Shown here: piece after piece, positions 6,058-6,793 of the stretch
Layout: every line of letters starts with the position of its first letter
How positions within the stretch are numbered: position 1 is the first letter of the stretch
Assembly (NCBI GenBank): GCA_031549115.1
Contig: JAVBQJ010000053.1
Coordinates: 1 to 6,793, forward strand
Direction: 5' to 3'
DNA from: JAVBQJ01 sp031549115
GTDB lineage: Bacteria > Verrucomicrobiota > Lentisphaeria > Victivallales > Victivallaceae
Length of the DNA stretch: 6,793 nucleotides
Made by a program: the position numbers and the translations under genes
The notes under the pieces: model-generated
Databases searched by the model: none
Seen by the model: the letters and a program-made list of their open reading frames with translations, nothing else
What the model was told of the DNA's origin: nothing

Positions 6058-6793
6058 ATTTTCGGGGGAGGACGGCGGCGCTTTTTTTCGATAAATATAG
6101 ACGGGCGCCTGGTTATGGATACTGTTCCAATAGAGGATACGGTCGCCCGTTCCGGGTGGACGGTTGCCGGGAAAGTGGTTTTCAGTAAAGATATACACGC
6201 CCTCTTCCGGCCCGTCATGGCCGGGTGGCGCGATACGCCGGAGCGGGCTTCGGACGTAGCCCAGCTCCGGGATGGAAAGCATCTGCCAGAAGGGCCATTG
6301 CGCATAAATCATGGTGTTGCCGTCAGCGTTCCGCGCCATGAAATCGCAGGCGTCCTGATTGGCGTATAAATCCTCGACGAAGGCGAGGTTGCGTTCCAAT
6401 AGATCGCTGGAGCGGCGTGACACATCCGGCGGCAGCGCCGGGAGGTCCAGTTCGGAGAGGGTCGGCCCGCCCGCGACGAGGCACAGCGCCAGCAGATGTC
6501 CGGCCCGGCGCCGCGCCAGCAGGACTCCGGCGAATACCGCCATCGGAAAGGTGATCATGGCCGCGTTGCGCGGGCACGGTTCGGGGTAAAGCACGAATGC
6601 CAGCCAGAATGCGGCGGTCAACAGCACCAGCAGGAAGCGGTCCTTCAAGGCAATGGCGCTTCTTCTTCCCCGAAGCCACGCCGCCAGCAAATGCCGGTAG
6701 CGGACGAATCCGGCGATGCCGACCGCGACAACGGCGCTGCCGGTCAGCGGCATCATATAGATGCGGCGACTAATTACCGTGCAAATGACATAG
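6052..6793 (-). CDS. C-terminal part of a polytopic membrane protein, possibly PMT/ArnT-type glycosyltransferase
   Basis: The minus-strand frame is open from the window edge (YVICTVISRRIYMMPLTGS...) to TAG at 6054-6052, so at least 246 C-terminal residues are visible and the start lies outside; ATGs at 6756 and 6753 are probably internal. Four hydrophobic stretches are seen: AVVAVGIAGF, FLLVLLTAAFWLAFVLYP, AAMITFPMAVFAGVLLA and LLALCLVAGGPTL. A soluble tail of about 120 residues follows (ERNLAFVEDLYANQDACDFMARNADGN... to PVYIYRKK). The RRIYMMPL motif followed by membrane helices and a hydrophilic C-terminus recalls dolichyl-phosphate-mannose-type GT-C glycosyltransferases, but the catalytic N-terminal loop is not in the window, so this assignment is tentative. 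Its stop overlaps that of the convergent plus-strand gene. Confidence 0.75.
   Translation of the reverse strand, partial: YVICTVISRRIYMMPLTGSAVVAVGIAGFVRYRHLLAAWLRGRRSAIALKDRFLLVLLTAAFWLAFVLYPEPCPRNAAMITFPMAVFAGVLLARRRAGHLLALCLVAGGPTLSELDLPALPPDVSRRSSDLLERNLAFVEDLYANQDACDFMARNADGNTMIYAQWPFWQMLSIPELGYVRSPLRRIAPPGHDGPEEGVYIFTENHFPGNRPPGTGDRILYWNSIHNQAPVYIYRKKAPPSSPENL

Noticed and set aside
6061..6090. GC-rich stretch followed by seven T as a terminator for the plus-strand operon
   Set aside because: No convincing inverted repeat precedes the T-run, and the stretch is coding on the minus strand.

Overview
The window looks like chromosomal DNA from a GC-rich Lentisphaerae-type bacterium (Victivallis-like). 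This is inferred mainly from one gene: a prepilin-like protein with an N-terminal FTLIELLVVIAIIAIL segment and a C-terminal H-x9-DG motif. That protein class is greatly expanded in Lentisphaerae and Planctomycetes. The clustering of a LacI-type regulator, such a prepilin and a secreted beta-helix polysaccharide-lyase-like protein also fits. No RNA genes, CRISPR arrays or insertion sequences were seen.

Left block (1-4073, all on the minus strand, read right to left). A LacI-family regulator (3991-2963) is followed by an H-x9-DG pseudopilin (2843-2130). After 24 bp comes a large secreted Pectate_lyase_3-like beta-helix protein (2105 to beyond position 1; 701 codons are visible with no stop). 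Two 20-bp near-palindromes with the same outer arms and a central CG lie at 4014-4033, just after the regulator's TTGACA/TATACT promoter, and at 2928-2947, in front of the pseudopilin. They are very likely operators of this LacI protein, giving autoregulation plus control of the pseudopilin/lyase pair. The leader between the second operator and the pseudopilin holds an unusually strong Shine-Dalgarno sequence and a possible 19-codon leader peptide.

Divergent intergenic region (3992-4214). It carries the regulator's promoter on the minus strand and a second sigma70-like promoter (TTGACA-N17-TATATT) on the plus strand, with a 10-bp palindrome AATCGCGATT between them.

Right block (4138-6057, plus strand). 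A short-chain dehydrogenase/reductase overlaps a GNAT acetyltransferase by 14 bp. The acetyltransferase reading frame runs without a stop into a segment that looks like a separate exported protein: its own strong Shine-Dalgarno and ATG, a hydrophobic N-terminus and two BamE/SmpA-like repeats. This is either a membrane-anchored fusion or two nested products. The block meets, tail to tail with a 6-bp overlap, the C-terminal part of a polytopic membrane protein on the minus strand (6793-6052), possibly a PMT/ArnT-type glycosyltransferase whose start lies outside the window.

The left block reads as a sugar-responsive export/degradation module. The right block is an unrelated small operon of unknown pathway.
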